A stretch of 41,147 nt of DNA from an uncultured Nesterenkonia sp. (GCA_946222885.1 CAMIAK010000017.1:1-41147); one strand, 5' to 3'; positions 13,780-22,709 are shown, counted from the stretch's first letter. Translations and numbers: made by a program. The notes: generated from the letters alone by a model not told the origin.

Positions 13780-14499
13780 ATGGCGGCACCGGACCGGATC
13801 GGGATCGAACTGGCGGTGTCCGCCGTCGTCTTCGCCCTCCGGCCCCATCCGGAGACCGGCGAGCTGACACTCTGGCTGCCGTTGGTCCGCCGCATCCGCG
13901 AGCCCTACGAGGGGCGATGGGCGCTGCCCGGCGGGCCTCTCGGACCCGATGAGGACCTGGTGGACTCGGCCCGCTCCACCCTGCGGCGCACCACCGGGCT
14001 CACGCCGCACCATCTGGAGCAGCTCTACGCATTCGGAGACGCCGACCGCTCCCCCGATGCCAGCACGGCACCCCACGCCCGGGTGGTCTCCATCGTGTAC
14101 TGGGTCCTGGTCGGCCAGGACGAGGACGCCGAGGCGGTGGACGGCGAGAACGTCGAATGGTTCCCCGCCGACGACATCGCCGAAGAAGCCGGCCCGCTGG
14201 CCTTCGACCATGACGTCATCCTCGGCTACGCACTCCGGCGGCTGCGCGCCAAGGTCACCTACTCCCCCATCGCCCACGCCTTCCTCCCGGAGGAGTTTCC
14301 GCTGGCCCAGCTGCGACAGGTCTATGAGGCGATCCTCAACCGCGCTCTGGACCCCTCCAACTTCCGCCGGCAGATCCTGGCCCAGGGCACCGTCGAGGAC
14401 ACCGGCCGCCGGATGACCGGAACCGCCCACCGTCCGCCCAAGCTGTATCGCTCAGCCCCCGACCGCAGCCGCTACACCCTCACCATCCAGGAGACCTGA
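13780..14499 (+). CDS. nrtR: NrtR, Nudix-related regulator of NAD biosynthesis
   Basis: A 239-residue protein with an N-terminal Nudix-like domain (about residues 8-145) and a C-terminal winged helix (about 155-239; FPLAQLRQVYEAILNRALDPSNFRRQI). The Nudix box GPLGPDEDLVDSARSTLRRTTGL lacks the REx2E-E catalytic glutamates, which fits the regulator rather than a hydrolase. NrtR senses ADP-ribose or NAD-type ligands and represses NAD genes. GGGGG lies just upstream of the ATG. Its stop overlaps the nadA start by one base (TGATG), so it is the first gene of the nad operon. Confidence 0.9.
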   Translation: MAAPDRIGIELAVSAVVFALRPHPETGELTLWLPLVRRIREPYEGRWALPGGPLGPDEDLVDSARSTLRRTTGLTPHHLEQLYAFGDADRSPDASTAPHARVVSIVYWVLVGQDEDAEAVDGENVEWFPADDIAEEAGPLAFDHDVILGYALRRLRAKVTYSPIAHAFLPEEFPLAQLRQVYEAILNRALDPSNFRRQILAQGTVEDTGRRMTGTAHRPPKLYRSAPDRSRYTLTIQET

Positions 14500-15788
14500 T
14501 GGCACCCTCCGTCCAGGAACGCATCCAGCTCGCACCTGCCCGCAGCTGCAGCACCGCCCTCCCCGAGGCACCATGGGAGTTCGACGCCGCACCCGGCTAC
14601 GGTCCTGGCTCCTCCCAGGCAGACCCCGTCCCGGCCCACGCCCCCACCAACGGCGAGGCCCGTCCGGGCCAGCTGCCTGATGCCTACCGGCGCATGGAGG
14701 AGAGCGAGCTCCATGCGCGGATCCGTGCGGCCAAGGATCAGCTGGGCGACCGTCTGGTCATCCTCGGCCACTTCTACCAGCGGGACGAGGTCGTCCAGCA
14801 CGCCGATTTCGTCGGGGACTCCTTCCAGCTGGCGCAGGCCGCCCTGACCAGGCCGGAGGCTGAGAGCATCGTCTTCTGCGGAGTCCACTTCATGGCGGAG
14901 ACCGCTGACATCCTCTCCTCCGCCGGACAGCAGGTGATCCTTCCCAACCTTGCCGCCGGCTGCTCGATGGCGGACATGGCGGACGAGGACTCGGTGGAGA
15001 CCGCCTGGGAGGAGATCGCGGAGCTCTATGGCTTCGACCCGAAGGACCCACAGCCCGACGCCGGCGGCAGACTCCCGGTCCTGCCGGTGACCTATATGAA
15101 CTCCTCCGCAGCGCTGAAGGCCTTCTGCGGCAGGCTCGGCGGGATCGTCTGCACCTCCTCCAACGCCTCCGCAGTCCTGGAATGGGCCTTCGAGCGCGCC
15201 CACCGGGTGCTCTTCTTCCCCGACCAGCATCTGGGCCGCAACACCGCGAAAGCCATGGGAGTCGGCCTGAACCGGATACCCCTGTGGAACCCTCGGCGGC
15301 CGCTGGGCGGGAACTCCTCCGAGACGCTGCACTCCGCGAAGGTCCTCCTCTGGCACGGGTTCTGCTCGGTGCACCGTCGCTTCACCGTGGACCAGATCGA
15401 ACAGGCCCGCCGGGAACACCCGGGCTGCCGGGTCATCGTCCACCCGGAATGCCCCATGCCCGTGGTCGATGCCGCCGACGCATCCGGCTCCACCGATGCG
15501 ATCCGCAGGTTCGTGGCCGCGAGCGCACCGGGCGAGGTGATCGCCGTCGGGACCGAGATCAACATGGTCAACCGACTGGCTGCGGAGCATCCGGACCGCA
15601 CCGTCTTCTGCCTGGACCCGGTCATCTGCCCCTGCTCGACCATGTACCGCATCCATCCCGGCTATCTGGCGTGGGTGCTGGACGAGCTGGTCGCAGGCCG
15701 GGCCGCGAACCGGATCACAGTTCCCCCGGACACTGCCGCGCAGGCGCGCGTGGCCCTGGACCGCATGTTGGCGGCGAAGCCGAGGTGA
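14499..15788 (+). CDS. nadA: Quinolinate synthase
   Basis: A 4Fe-4S enzyme that condenses iminoaspartate with dihydroxyacetone phosphate to quinolinate. The 429-residue protein has HFYQRDEVVQHADFVGDSF and cysteines in VFCGVHFMAE, PECPMPVVD and DPVICPCSTMYRI, in line with the actinobacterial three-cysteine cluster. The first 60 residues are a Pro/Ala-rich extension not needed for the fold. It overlaps nrtR by one base. nadB (aspartate oxidase) is absent from the operon. Confidence 0.96.
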   Translation: MAPSVQERIQLAPARSCSTALPEAPWEFDAAPGYGPGSSQADPVPAHAPTNGEARPGQLPDAYRRMEESELHARIRAAKDQLGDRLVILGHFYQRDEVVQHADFVGDSFQLAQAALTRPEAESIVFCGVHFMAETADILSSAGQQVILPNLAAGCSMADMADEDSVETAWEEIAELYGFDPKDPQPDAGGRLPVLPVTYMNSSAALKAFCGRLGGIVCTSSNASAVLEWAFERAHRVLFFPDQHLGRNTAKAMGVGLNRIPLWNPRRPLGGNSSETLHSAKVLLWHGFCSVHRRFTVDQIEQARREHPGCRVIVHPECPMPVVDAADASGSTDAIRRFVAASAPGEVIAVGTEINMVNRLAAEHPDRTVFCLDPVICPCSTMYRIHPGYLAWVLDELVAGRAANRITVPPDTAAQARVALDRMLAAKPR

Positions 15789-15790
15789 CC

Positions 15791-16633
15791 ATGGACAGCG
15801 CCCAGGTGGGCAGGATCATCCGGCTGGCGCTGGAGGAGGACCTCCCGGCCGGGGATCTCACCACGGAGACATTCGTTCCCGCAGACACGGTGGCCGAGGC
15901 GGAGTTGGTGGCCCGGGAACCGGGTGTCCTCAGCGGCGGAGAGGTCTTCGCCCGGACCTTCCGGACCGTGGACCCGGCGGTGGAGGTCCTCCTTCATGCC
16001 GACGACGGCGACCGGTTCGCATCGGGGCAGCCCCTCGCCTCGGTGCGGGGGCCGGCACGGGGCGTCCTGACCGGCGAGCGCGTCGCCCTGAACCTGCTGC
16101 AGCGGATGTCCGGGATCGCGACTCTGACCGCTGCCTTCGTGGGGGCGGTCGCTGACTCCGGAGCGCGCATCGTGGACACCCGGAAGACCACTCCCGGCCT
16201 GCGGGTTCTGGAGCGCTGCGCGGTGCGGTGCGGCGGCGGGTCCAACCACCGGTCCTCCCTCTCCGATGCCGTCATGCTCAAGGACAACCACCTGGCGCTG
16301 ATCGGCGGAGAGCCCGGCGGCCTCTCCGCGACCATCCGGGCGGCGCGTGCGAAGCTCCCCCACACGGTCCACATCGAGGTCGAGGTGGACCGCCTCGACC
16401 AGATACCGGAGGCCCTGGAGGGCGGTGCCGACACCATCATGCTGGACAACTTCTCCACGACGGATCTGCTCCGCGGGGTGGAGCTGATCGGCGGAGAGGC
16501 CCTGGTGGAGGCCTCCGGAGGCGTCACGCTGGAGACTGTCGCCGAGATTGCGCAGACGGGCGTGGACCTCATCAGCGTCGGCGCCCTCACCCACGGAGTC
16601 CGGGCGCTGGACCTGGGGTTGGACTTCCTGTGA
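15791..16633 (+). CDS. nadC: Nicotinate-nucleotide pyrophosphorylase (carboxylating)
   Basis: A 280-residue quinolinate phosphoribosyltransferase that makes nicotinate mononucleotide. Visible motifs are EEDLPAGDLTT, LNLLQRMSGIAT, DTRKTTPGLR, LKDNHL and the barrel-end VEASGGVTLE...GVDLISVGALTH. The ATG at 15791 follows the nadA stop by 2 bases; GTG at 15785 is an alternative overlapping start. The 3' end overlaps nadS by 4 bases (GTGA). Confidence 0.96.
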   Translation: MDSAQVGRIIRLALEEDLPAGDLTTETFVPADTVAEAELVAREPGVLSGGEVFARTFRTVDPAVEVLLHADDGDRFASGQPLASVRGPARGVLTGERVALNLLQRMSGIATLTAAFVGAVADSGARIVDTRKTTPGLRVLERCAVRCGGGSNHRSSLSDAVMLKDNHLALIGGEPGGLSATIRAARAKLPHTVHIEVEVDRLDQIPEALEGGADTIMLDNFSTTDLLRGVELIGGEALVEASGGVTLETVAEIAQTGVDLISVGALTHGVRALDLGLDFL

Positions 16634-17730
16634 TCTACCTCGACCACGCGGCTGCGGCTCCGCCCCGCCGGGAAGTGCTGGAGGCGATGTGGCCGTATCT
16701 GACCGGCCTGTTCGCCAACCCCTCCTCTCAGCACGAGCCCGGTGAGCAGGCCCGCCGTGCTCTTGAGGAGGCCCGGCGCCGGGTCGCGGAGCACCTGAAC
16801 GCCCGGCCCTCCGAGATCATCTTCACCGGCGGCGGCACCGAGGCGGACAATGCCGCGGTGAAGGGAACCGCCCTGGCGGCACGCGGCCGGCACGTGCTCA
16901 TCTCGGCGATCGAGCACCCTGCCGTAACAGAGTCCGCGCACTGGCTGGAGCGTTTCGGCTTCGAGGTGGAGGTCCTGCCCGTCGATGCGGCGGGCCTCCT
17001 CGCTGCGGAGACCCTCGCCGGGGCCATGCGTGCGGACACCGCCTTGATCAGCGTGCAGTACGCGAGCAATGAGGTGGGAACCGTCCAGGACATCCCCGCT
17101 CTGGCCGGCGTCGCGGCCGAGCACGGAGTCCCCTTCCACACCGACGCCGTTCAGGCCGCCGGGGCTCTCCCTCTGGACGTGGAGGCTCTGGGGGTCCAGG
17201 CGATGAGTCTGGCCGGCCATAAGCTCGGCACCCCCAAGGGAATCGGGGTGCTGTATCTGCGGCGCCGGACTCCCTTCGAGCCTCTCCTCCACGGCGGCGG
17301 GCAGCAGCGCGGCGTCCGCTCCGGCACGGAGGACGTCGCCGCCGCCGTCGGGATGGCTGCCGCCCTGGACCTCACCGCCGCTGAGGACCTGGCCACCCTG
17401 CGAGAGCGCCGGGACCGTTTCATCGCGGCGGTGGAGGACGCCCTCCCCCAGGCCAGGCTCACCGGCCACCGTGTCCGGCGGCTGCCGGGCCACGCCTCCT
17501 TCGTCTTTCCCGGGCGCAGCGGAGAATCGGTGCTGCTGGACCTTCAGCGGCACGGGATCAGCTGTTCCTCAGGATCAGCCTGCGACGCCGGGAGCCAGGA
17601 ACCCAGCCCGGCTCTGGCCGCGATGGGGTGTCCGCCGGAGCTCGCAGAGACCGCTGTGCGCTTCACCTTCGGGCCCGGGACCGGGGAATCCGAGCTGAAT
17701 CGCACCGTCGGCCTGCTGACTCAGCTGTGA
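16630..17730 (+). CDS. Cysteine desulfurase, NadS/IscS-like
   Basis: A 366-residue PLP enzyme that takes sulfur from cysteine for Fe-S assembly. It has the PLP lysine in SLAGHKLGTPKG, HTDAVQAAG, and the persulfide cysteine in SCSSGSACDAG. Its place as the last gene of nrtR-nadA-nadC, with a 4-base overlap with nadC, points to the NadS role of building the NadA cluster. It could equally serve general IscS needs or tRNA thiolation. The GTG start follows from the overlap. Confidence 0.9.
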   Translation: MIYLDHAAAAPPRREVLEAMWPYLTGLFANPSSQHEPGEQARRALEEARRRVAEHLNARPSEIIFTGGGTEADNAAVKGTALAARGRHVLISAIEHPAVTESAHWLERFGFEVEVLPVDAAGLLAAETLAGAMRADTALISVQYASNEVGTVQDIPALAGVAAEHGVPFHTDAVQAAGALPLDVEALGVQAMSLAGHKLGTPKGIGVLYLRRRTPFEPLLHGGGQQRGVRSGTEDVAAAVGMAAALDLTAAEDLATLRERRDRFIAAVEDALPQARLTGHRVRRLPGHASFVFPGRSGESVLLDLQRHGISCSSGSACDAGSQEPSPALAAMGCPPELAETAVRFTFGPGTGESELNRTVGLLTQL

Positions 17731-17789
17731 AGATGCCTTCCTGCCGTCGGTGTTGTAGACTCTTCTGGTGCTTCGCACGCGAAGGACAA

Positions 17790-17863
17790 CGGGCTATAGC
17801 GCAGCTTGGTAGCGCGTCCGTCTGGGGGACGGAAGGTCGTGGGTTCAAATCCCGCTAGCCCGA
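17790..17863 (+). tRNA. tRNA-Pro (anticodon GGG)
   Basis: The gene starts CGGGCTATAGCGCAG. The acceptor CGGGCTA pairs with TAGCCCG, the anticodon stem TCCGT/ACGGA encloses CTGGGGG with anticodon GGG, and the T-loop is TTCAAAT. The discriminator A is followed by CAC, so CCA is not encoded. It lies 59 bases after the nad operon. Confidence 0.96.
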
Positions 17864-17872
17864 CACGCACAG

Positions 17873-17915
17873 ATACCGCGTCTTCACCGCTCAGCGGCTG
17901 GGGACGCGGTATTTT
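17873..17915 (+). terminator. Rho-independent terminator after tRNA-Pro
   Basis: The 10-bp perfect inverted repeat ATACCGCGTC (17873-17882) and GACGCGGTAT (17903-17912) is followed by TTTT. It is the only hairpin with a T-run after it noticed in the window and ends the tRNA transcript. Confidence 0.85.
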
Positions 17916-17973
17916 CGTCCTGGGGCGTTAACTTCACTCGCACAACCTTCCCCGCACCGCCCCGGACTTCCCC

Positions 17974-19272
17974 ATGTCTTCAGATACGCATCTCCCGGGG
18001 CGCGCACCGCGCCGCCGCGGGCTTCCCCGACCCGCCGCCGTCGCTGGCGCCCTCACCGGGCTCTCGCTGATGATCACCAGCTGCGGCACCAATCCGTTCC
18101 TCGAGGAGGACCGTCTCAATCTCTCTGAGTCGGCTCCGCACAGCGAACCCTCTCCCGATGACCTGAGCGTGCGGGAGCTCCCCGAGCTCAATGCCCCGGT
18201 GGGCCGGGAGGTCGCGCAGCAGGTCACCGTGCAGCGGGAGACGATCGCCGAGGCCGGCGAGACCCTGCATGAGATGCAGACCCGTCATGAGGAGGACCAG
18301 GGCGCTCCCGAGGATGAGGCCGAAGAGAGCCAGGAGTCCGAGGATGAGGACCCTGAGGACTCGTCCGAAGAGCTCCCGGAGGAGGAGCCCGGCCAGCAAG
18401 AGCCGGAGGACGAACCCGGCCAGCACCCCGAAGAGGAGGACCCTCTCGAGGAGATGGACCCGGAGGAGCCCGAGGACTATGAGGAAGGCTCCGAGGAGGG
18501 GATCCCTGAGGAAGAGGAGGGCTCCTCAGACACGGAGACTCCAGAGGAGCTCCCTGCAGAGGAGCCCGTCGAGCCGCCGGCAGAGGGTGGCAGCTACCCC
18601 GCAGATCTGAGCCAGGCGCTGGATCAGATCGTGGACGGCTACAGCGGAGACTTCTCCATCAGCGTGGCCGAGCTCGGCGGCCAAGGCCGCCAGGGCAGCT
18701 ATCAGGCGGGCACCAGCCGCGTCACCGCGAGCACCTATAAGCTCTTCGTCGCCTACAGCGTGCTCATCCAGGTGGAGTCCAGCTCCATGAGCTGGGAGGA
18801 CGAGGTCACCGGCGGCCGCGACGTCGCCCAGTGCTTCCACGACATGCTGGCCCTGAGCGACAATCCCTGCCCGGAGGCCCTCGGCCCGGAGATCGGGTGG
18901 ACCACCATCTACTCCGACGCCGCAGCGGTGGGCGCCGGCAGCACCGGCCAGGGCGAGGGCGGGATCCGCACCACGGCCAGTGACCTGACCGCGTTCCTGG
19001 TCTCCCTGCAGTCCGGCTCGCTGAACATCAGCTCCGAGGGTCATGACCGGATGCGCGAGGCCCTGGCCGCGAACATCCACCGCCAGGGTGTGCCCGCCGG
19101 CAGCTACGGCTCTGTGCTGAACAAGCCCGGCTTCATCAACGGCAACCTGCACGACGCCGCCATCGTCCACCACCCGCAGGGCACCTATGTGGTCACCGTG
19201 ATGTCGGAGGGCTCCAGCTGGGACGCCATCGCCGGGATCACCCGTGAGATCGAGGCCGCGCTCTACGGCTGA
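17974..19272 (+). CDS. Lipoprotein with acidic linker and beta-lactamase-like serine hydrolase domain
   Basis: A 432-residue exported protein. A basic n-region with RRR precedes a hydrophobic stretch and lipobox ITSC (Cys37), predicting a membrane-anchored lipoprotein. Residues about 105-205 are a Glu/Asp/Pro-rich disordered spacer. The C-terminal domain (about 207-432) carries STYK (253-256), SDN (295-297) and KPG (384-386), the SxxK, SDN and KTG-type motifs of class A beta-lactamase-fold enzymes. The function could be cell-wall peptidase or esterase rather than resistance: no class A omega-loop Glu is obvious. No ribosome binding site precedes the ATG at 17974, so the start is uncertain. 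Confidence 0.85.
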   Translation: MSSDTHLPGRAPRRRGLPRPAAVAGALTGLSLMITSCGTNPFLEEDRLNLSESAPHSEPSPDDLSVRELPELNAPVGREVAQQVTVQRETIAEAGETLHEMQTRHEEDQGAPEDEAEESQESEDEDPEDSSEELPEEEPGQQEPEDEPGQHPEEEDPLEEMDPEEPEDYEEGSEEGIPEEEEGSSDTETPEELPAEEPVEPPAEGGSYPADLSQALDQIVDGYSGDFSISVAELGGQGRQGSYQAGTSRVTASTYKLFVAYSVLIQVESSSMSWEDEVTGGRDVAQCFHDMLALSDNPCPEALGPEIGWTTIYSDAAAVGAGSTGQGEGGIRTTASDLTAFLVSLQSGSLNISSEGHDRMREALAANIHRQGVPAGSYGSVLNKPGFINGNLHDAAIVHHPQGTYVVTVMSEGSSWDAIAGITREIEAALYG

Positions 19273-19311
19273 TCCCTCCCCGGGACGCCGCCCCTTCCCA
19301 GCACCGCCGGA

Positions 19312-19383
19312 GGATTCGAGCGGGGTTTACACCCTTTTCAGCCGATTTCGGCCATCATAAGGGCGTAAACCCCGCTCGAATCC
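19312..19383. repeat. Long hairpin repeat, copy 1
   Basis: Arms at 19312-19336 and 19359-19383 are 25 bases with one G-U type mismatch, enclosing a 22-base loop. The arm core is GATTCGAGCGGGGTTTAC. It sits between two convergent genes (lipoprotein and der), so it may serve as a two-way terminator. A close relative with the same loop length lies at 32646-32715. Confidence 0.9.
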
Positions 19384-19394
19384 AGCATCCTGTC

Positions 19395-20927
19395 TCACTT
19401 CCTGCGCTTGCGCTTCTCCCTGACCCGCATGCTGACCTCGATCGGGGTGCCGGTGAAGTCGAAGGTCTCCCGCAGCCGGCGGGTGATGAACCGCCGGTAG
19501 CCGGGGTCCAGGAACCCGGTGGTGAACAGGACGAAGCGCGGGGGCCGCGTGGAGGGCTGGGTGGCGAAGAGGATCCGGGGCTGCTTGCCTCCGCGCACCG
19601 GGTGCGGATGAGCGGCCACCAGCTCCCCCAGGAAGGCGTTGAGCCTGCCGGTGGGGATCCGCTGCTCCCAGTTCTCCAGGGAGGTCTCCAGCGCCGGGGC
19701 CAGCTTGTCCTTGTGCCAGCCGGTCCGGGCCGAGACATTGACCCGCGGGGCCCAGGCGACATGGGCCAGATCCCGCTCGATCTCCCGCTCCAGGTAGTAG
19801 CGGCGCTCATCCTCCAGCAGGTCCCACTTGTTGTAGGCCAGCACCAGGGCGCGCCCGGAGTCCAGCGCCATCTGGATGATCCGCACGTCCTGCTCGGAGA
19901 TCGGCTCCTCCACCGAGAGCAGCACGACGGCGACCTCGGCCTTGTCCAGGGCGCGCTGGGTCCGCAGCATCGCATAGTACTCGGAGCCGGAGGCCATATG
20001 CTGCCGGCGCCGGATGCCCGCGGTGTCCACGAACCGCCATTGCTCCCCGCCGAGCTCGACCAGCTCGTCCACCGGATCACGGGTTGTGCCTGCGACGTTG
20101 TCCACGACCACGCGCTCGGAGCCGGCCAGCTTGTTCAGCAGCGAGGACTTGCCCACATTCGGCCGGCCCACCAGCGCGACCCGGCGCGGCCCGCCCAGCG
20201 GGACCAGCCCGCCGTGCTGAGCGGTCTCCGGCATCGCCCTGACCGCGGCGTCGAGCAGGTCGCCGGTGCCGGTGCCGTGCAGCGCGGAGACGGGGAAGGG
20301 CTCCCCCAGCCCCAGGTTCCACAGCGCGTAGACCTCGGCCATCTGGGAGGAGTCGTCGATCTTGTTGGCCGCCAGCAGCACCGGCTTTCTCTTCCGGCGC
20401 AGCATCCTGACCACTGCCTCGTCCACGGCGGTGGCCCCGACCAGCCCGTCGACCACGAAGACCACGGCATCGGCCTCGTCCACGGCCAGCTCGGCCTGCT
20501 CGGCCACCCGCTTGTGGATGCCCTTGGCGTCCTGCTCCCAGCCGCCGGTGTCCACCAGCGTGAAGTCCTTGCCGTTCCATTCGGCATCGTAGGAGACCCG
20601 GTCCCGGGTCACGCCCGGGACGTCCTCCACCACGGCCTGCTTGGAGCGGATGATCCGGTTGACCAGGGTGGACTTGCCCACATTGGGACGTCCCACGATC
20701 GCCAGCACCGGGGGCGCGGGCACGAAGGGGGTATAGTCCTCGTCCTCCTCGTCCAGGCTGAGCAGGGCGGCGTCGTCGTCCTCGAGCTCGTAGTCCTCCA
20801 GTCCGGCGCGCAGGGCGGCGGCCCGGGCCTCGGTCTCCTCCTCGGGGAGCTCGGCGAGGCGTTCGGCGATGCGGTCGTCCTCGGAGGAGGGGACGTACTC
20901 GTCTCCGGCATCAGAGTGCTGGGTCAT
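19395..20927 (-). CDS. der: Ribosome-assembly GTPase Der (EngA)
   Basis: A 510-residue tandem GTPase needed for 50S ribosome assembly. GTPase 1 has GRPNVGKS at 79-86, DTGGW and ANKID; GTPase 2 has a second GRPNVGKS, DTAGI and YNKWD. A KH-like domain follows, ending in the basic tail MRVREKRKRRK. An N-terminal acidic extension of about 70 residues, seen in Actinobacteria, is present. The start overlaps the end of cmk by 17 bases, and AAGGAG is 7 bases upstream. It is last in the minus-strand row from parA to der. Confidence 0.97.
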   Translation of the reverse strand: MTQHSDAGDEYVPSSEDDRIAERLAELPEEETEARAAALRAGLEDYELEDDDAALLSLDEEDEDYTPFVPAPPVLAIVGRPNVGKSTLVNRIIRSKQAVVEDVPGVTRDRVSYDAEWNGKDFTLVDTGGWEQDAKGIHKRVAEQAELAVDEADAVVFVVDGLVGATAVDEAVVRMLRRKRKPVLLAANKIDDSSQMAEVYALWNLGLGEPFPVSALHGTGTGDLLDAAVRAMPETAQHGGLVPLGGPRRVALVGRPNVGKSSLLNKLAGSERVVVDNVAGTTRDPVDELVELGGEQWRFVDTAGIRRRQHMASGSEYYAMLRTQRALDKAEVAVVLLSVEEPISEQDVRIIQMALDSGRALVLAYNKWDLLEDERRYYLEREIERDLAHVAWAPRVNVSARTGWHKDKLAPALETSLENWEQRIPTGRLNAFLGELVAAHPHPVRGGKQPRILFATQPSTRPPRFVLFTTGFLDPGYRRFITRRLRETFDFTGTPIEVSMRVREKRKRRK

Positions 20928-21585
20928 GGGATGCTCCTTGGATACGGCCCACGAGCGCCTCGACGGTCTCCTCGAAGGTGAGATCCGAGGAGTCCAGCAC
21001 GGCCACGCCGTCGGACGCCTCGGTGAAGTTGGATGCTGCGGAGTCCTTCCTGTCCCGCTCCAGGACCTGGACCTTCAGGGCCTCCTCAGACTGGCTGCCG
21101 CCCATCTGCAGGCCGCGGCGGCGCAGACGCGCCTCGGCGGATGCGGTCAGCAGGACGCGGACCTGGGCGTCGGGGGCGACCACCGAGGTGATGTCGCGCC
21201 CCTCGGCCACCACGAAGCCGGCGTCGTCGATGATCCGGCGCTGGGCTGCGATCAGCAGCGAACGGGCCTTCCGGTTGGTGGCGACCTCGGAGACCTTCTC
21301 AGAGATGCGGGCCTCACGGATCTCCGCGGTCACATCGGTCTCACCGACGGTGATGACCTGGTGCTCCGGATCGGTGGAGATGGTCAGCGGGAGCTCCTCG
21401 ACGGCGACGGCGACGGCGTCCTCGTCGTCGAGGTCGATGTCCTGGTCCAGGCAGTACCAGGTGGCGGCGCGGTACATCGCACCGGTGTCCAGGTAGGCCG
21501 CCCCCACCGTCCGGGCCGCGGCACGGCAGACGCTCGACTTGCCGGACCCCGAGGGTCCGTCCACGGCCACGATCAGTCGGTTCAC
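20911..21585 (-). CDS. cmk: Cytidylate kinase
   Basis: A 224-residue (d)CMP kinase with the P-loop DGPSGSGKSS at the N-terminus, YLDTGAMYRAATW, and the EGRDITSVV segment of the family. The GTG at 21585 is chosen since it overlaps the tyrA stop (GTGA) with GAAGGTGG upstream; ATG at 21603 would overlap tyrA further. Its 3' end overlaps der. Confidence 0.95.
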   Translation of the reverse strand: MNRLIVAVDGPSGSGKSSVCRAAARTVGAAYLDTGAMYRAATWYCLDQDIDLDDEDAVAVAVEELPLTISTDPEHQVITVGETDVTAEIREARISEKVSEVATNRKARSLLIAAQRRIIDDAGFVVAEGRDITSVVAPDAQVRVLLTASAEARLRRRGLQMGGSQSEEALKVQVLERDRKDSAASNFTEASDGVAVLDSSDLTFEETVEALVGRIQGASHDPAL

Positions 21586-22709
21586 GACTGGACCACCTTC
21601 CATCCCATCTCATTCAGCGCCTGGGCGAGCTCATCCCGCTTGCCAGGCAGTACAGACAGCTCCACCATACCGACCTGGTGGCCCGCGGAGTGATCCATGC
21701 GCATGTCCTCCACGTTGACCCCGGTGGTGGCGACGTCGTTGAGCACCGCGGCGATCTGACCTGGACGGTCATCGACGATCACGGTCAGCACCGCGAAGGA
21801 CTGCGGCGGGGCTCCGTGCTTGCCGGGGACGCGGGCCTGGCCGCTGTTCCCCTCGGCGATGAGCTGGGCGATGTCCGCCTGCCCCCCGGCGGCCTTGGGG
21901 TCCTCCAGGGTGCTGATCAGACGCTCCACGTCCTCCCGGAGGCCGTAGAGGATCTCCACCACCGGCCGGGCGTTGGCCGAGAGGATCTGAACCCACAGGT
22001 TGGGGTCGCTGGCGGCGATGCGTGTGACGTCCCGCAGGCCGTTCCCGGCCAGCGCCAGCGCCGAGGTCGGCGCCTCCTGCAGGCGGGAGGCCACCAGGGA
22101 GGCGGCCACCTGCGGCAGGTGGGAGATCAGCGCCACGGACTCATCATGCTTGGCCGGATCCATATGGTGCACGGTCGCACCCAGCCGGCGGGCGATCTCC
22201 CCGGCCCAGGCCACGCTGGCCTCGGCGGAGAGCTGCCTGCCGTGGTCGTCCACAGCAGGGCAGATGACCCAGGGCATAGAGGTGAACAGCTCGCCGCGGG
22301 CGGCCACCGGTCCGGACTTCTCCCGTCCGGCCATCGGATGGGTGCCCACATAGCGGCTGAGGTCCCCGCGGGTCAGGCTGTGGCCGGCGTCGTCGGCGAG
22401 CGCCAGCAGCTCGCGCAGGATCTCCAGCTTCACCGAGGCGATGTCCAGGACCACGGCCTCCGGGAAGCGCAGCAGCGCCCCGGCGACCTCGGCCGCGGTG
22501 GCCTCCGGCGGAGCGGCGACGACGACGATCTCCGGGGCCGCGGCGGAGTCAGCGTCCGCTCCGGAGCTCCAGATCTCCCCGGCGCCGATGTCGCGAGCGA
22601 TGGACTCGGCGGTGGCCGAGGGGTCCGAGAGCCGGACGGTGTGGCCGCCGGCGCGCAGGCCCAGTCCGATGCTGGTGCCGAGCAGGCCGGTGCCGCGGAT
22701 GAGGATCAC
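21582..22709 (-). CDS. tyrA: Prephenate dehydrogenase with ACT domain
   Basis: This NAD(P)-dependent enzyme converts prephenate toward tyrosine. The Rossmann motif GTGLLGTSIGLGL is at the start, followed by VGTHPMAGREKSG and HDESVALISHLPQ. A C-terminal ACT domain (about residues 300-375; FAVLTVIVDDRPGQIAAVL) suggests tyrosine feedback control. The GTG at 22709 leaves almost no residues before the beta strand. An in-frame CTG at 22754 overlaps the rluB stop (CTGA) with AGGAGGGGAG 6 bases upstream and would add 15 residues, so it may be the true start. It is coupled to cmk. Confidence 0.93.
   Translation of the reverse strand: MILIRGTGLLGTSIGLGLRAGGHTVRLSDPSATAESIARDIGAGEIWSSGADADSAAAPEIVVVAAPPEATAAEVAGALLRFPEAVVLDIASVKLEILRELLALADDAGHSLTRGDLSRYVGTHPMAGREKSGPVAARGELFTSMPWVICPAVDDHGRQLSAEASVAWAGEIARRLGATVHHMDPAKHDESVALISHLPQVAASLVASRLQEAPTSALALAGNGLRDVTRIAASDPNLWVQILSANARPVVEILYGLREDVERLISTLEDPKAAGGQADIAQLIAEGNSGQARVPGKHGAPPQSFAVLTVIVDDRPGQIAAVLNDVATTGVNVEDMRMDHSAGHQVGMVELSVLPGKRDELAQALNEMGWKVVQS

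Noticed and set aside
17974..19272. Antibiotic resistance beta-lactamase
   Set aside because: SxxK and SDN motifs are present, but KPG replaces KTG and no omega-loop Glu is clear, so a resistance call is not supported.
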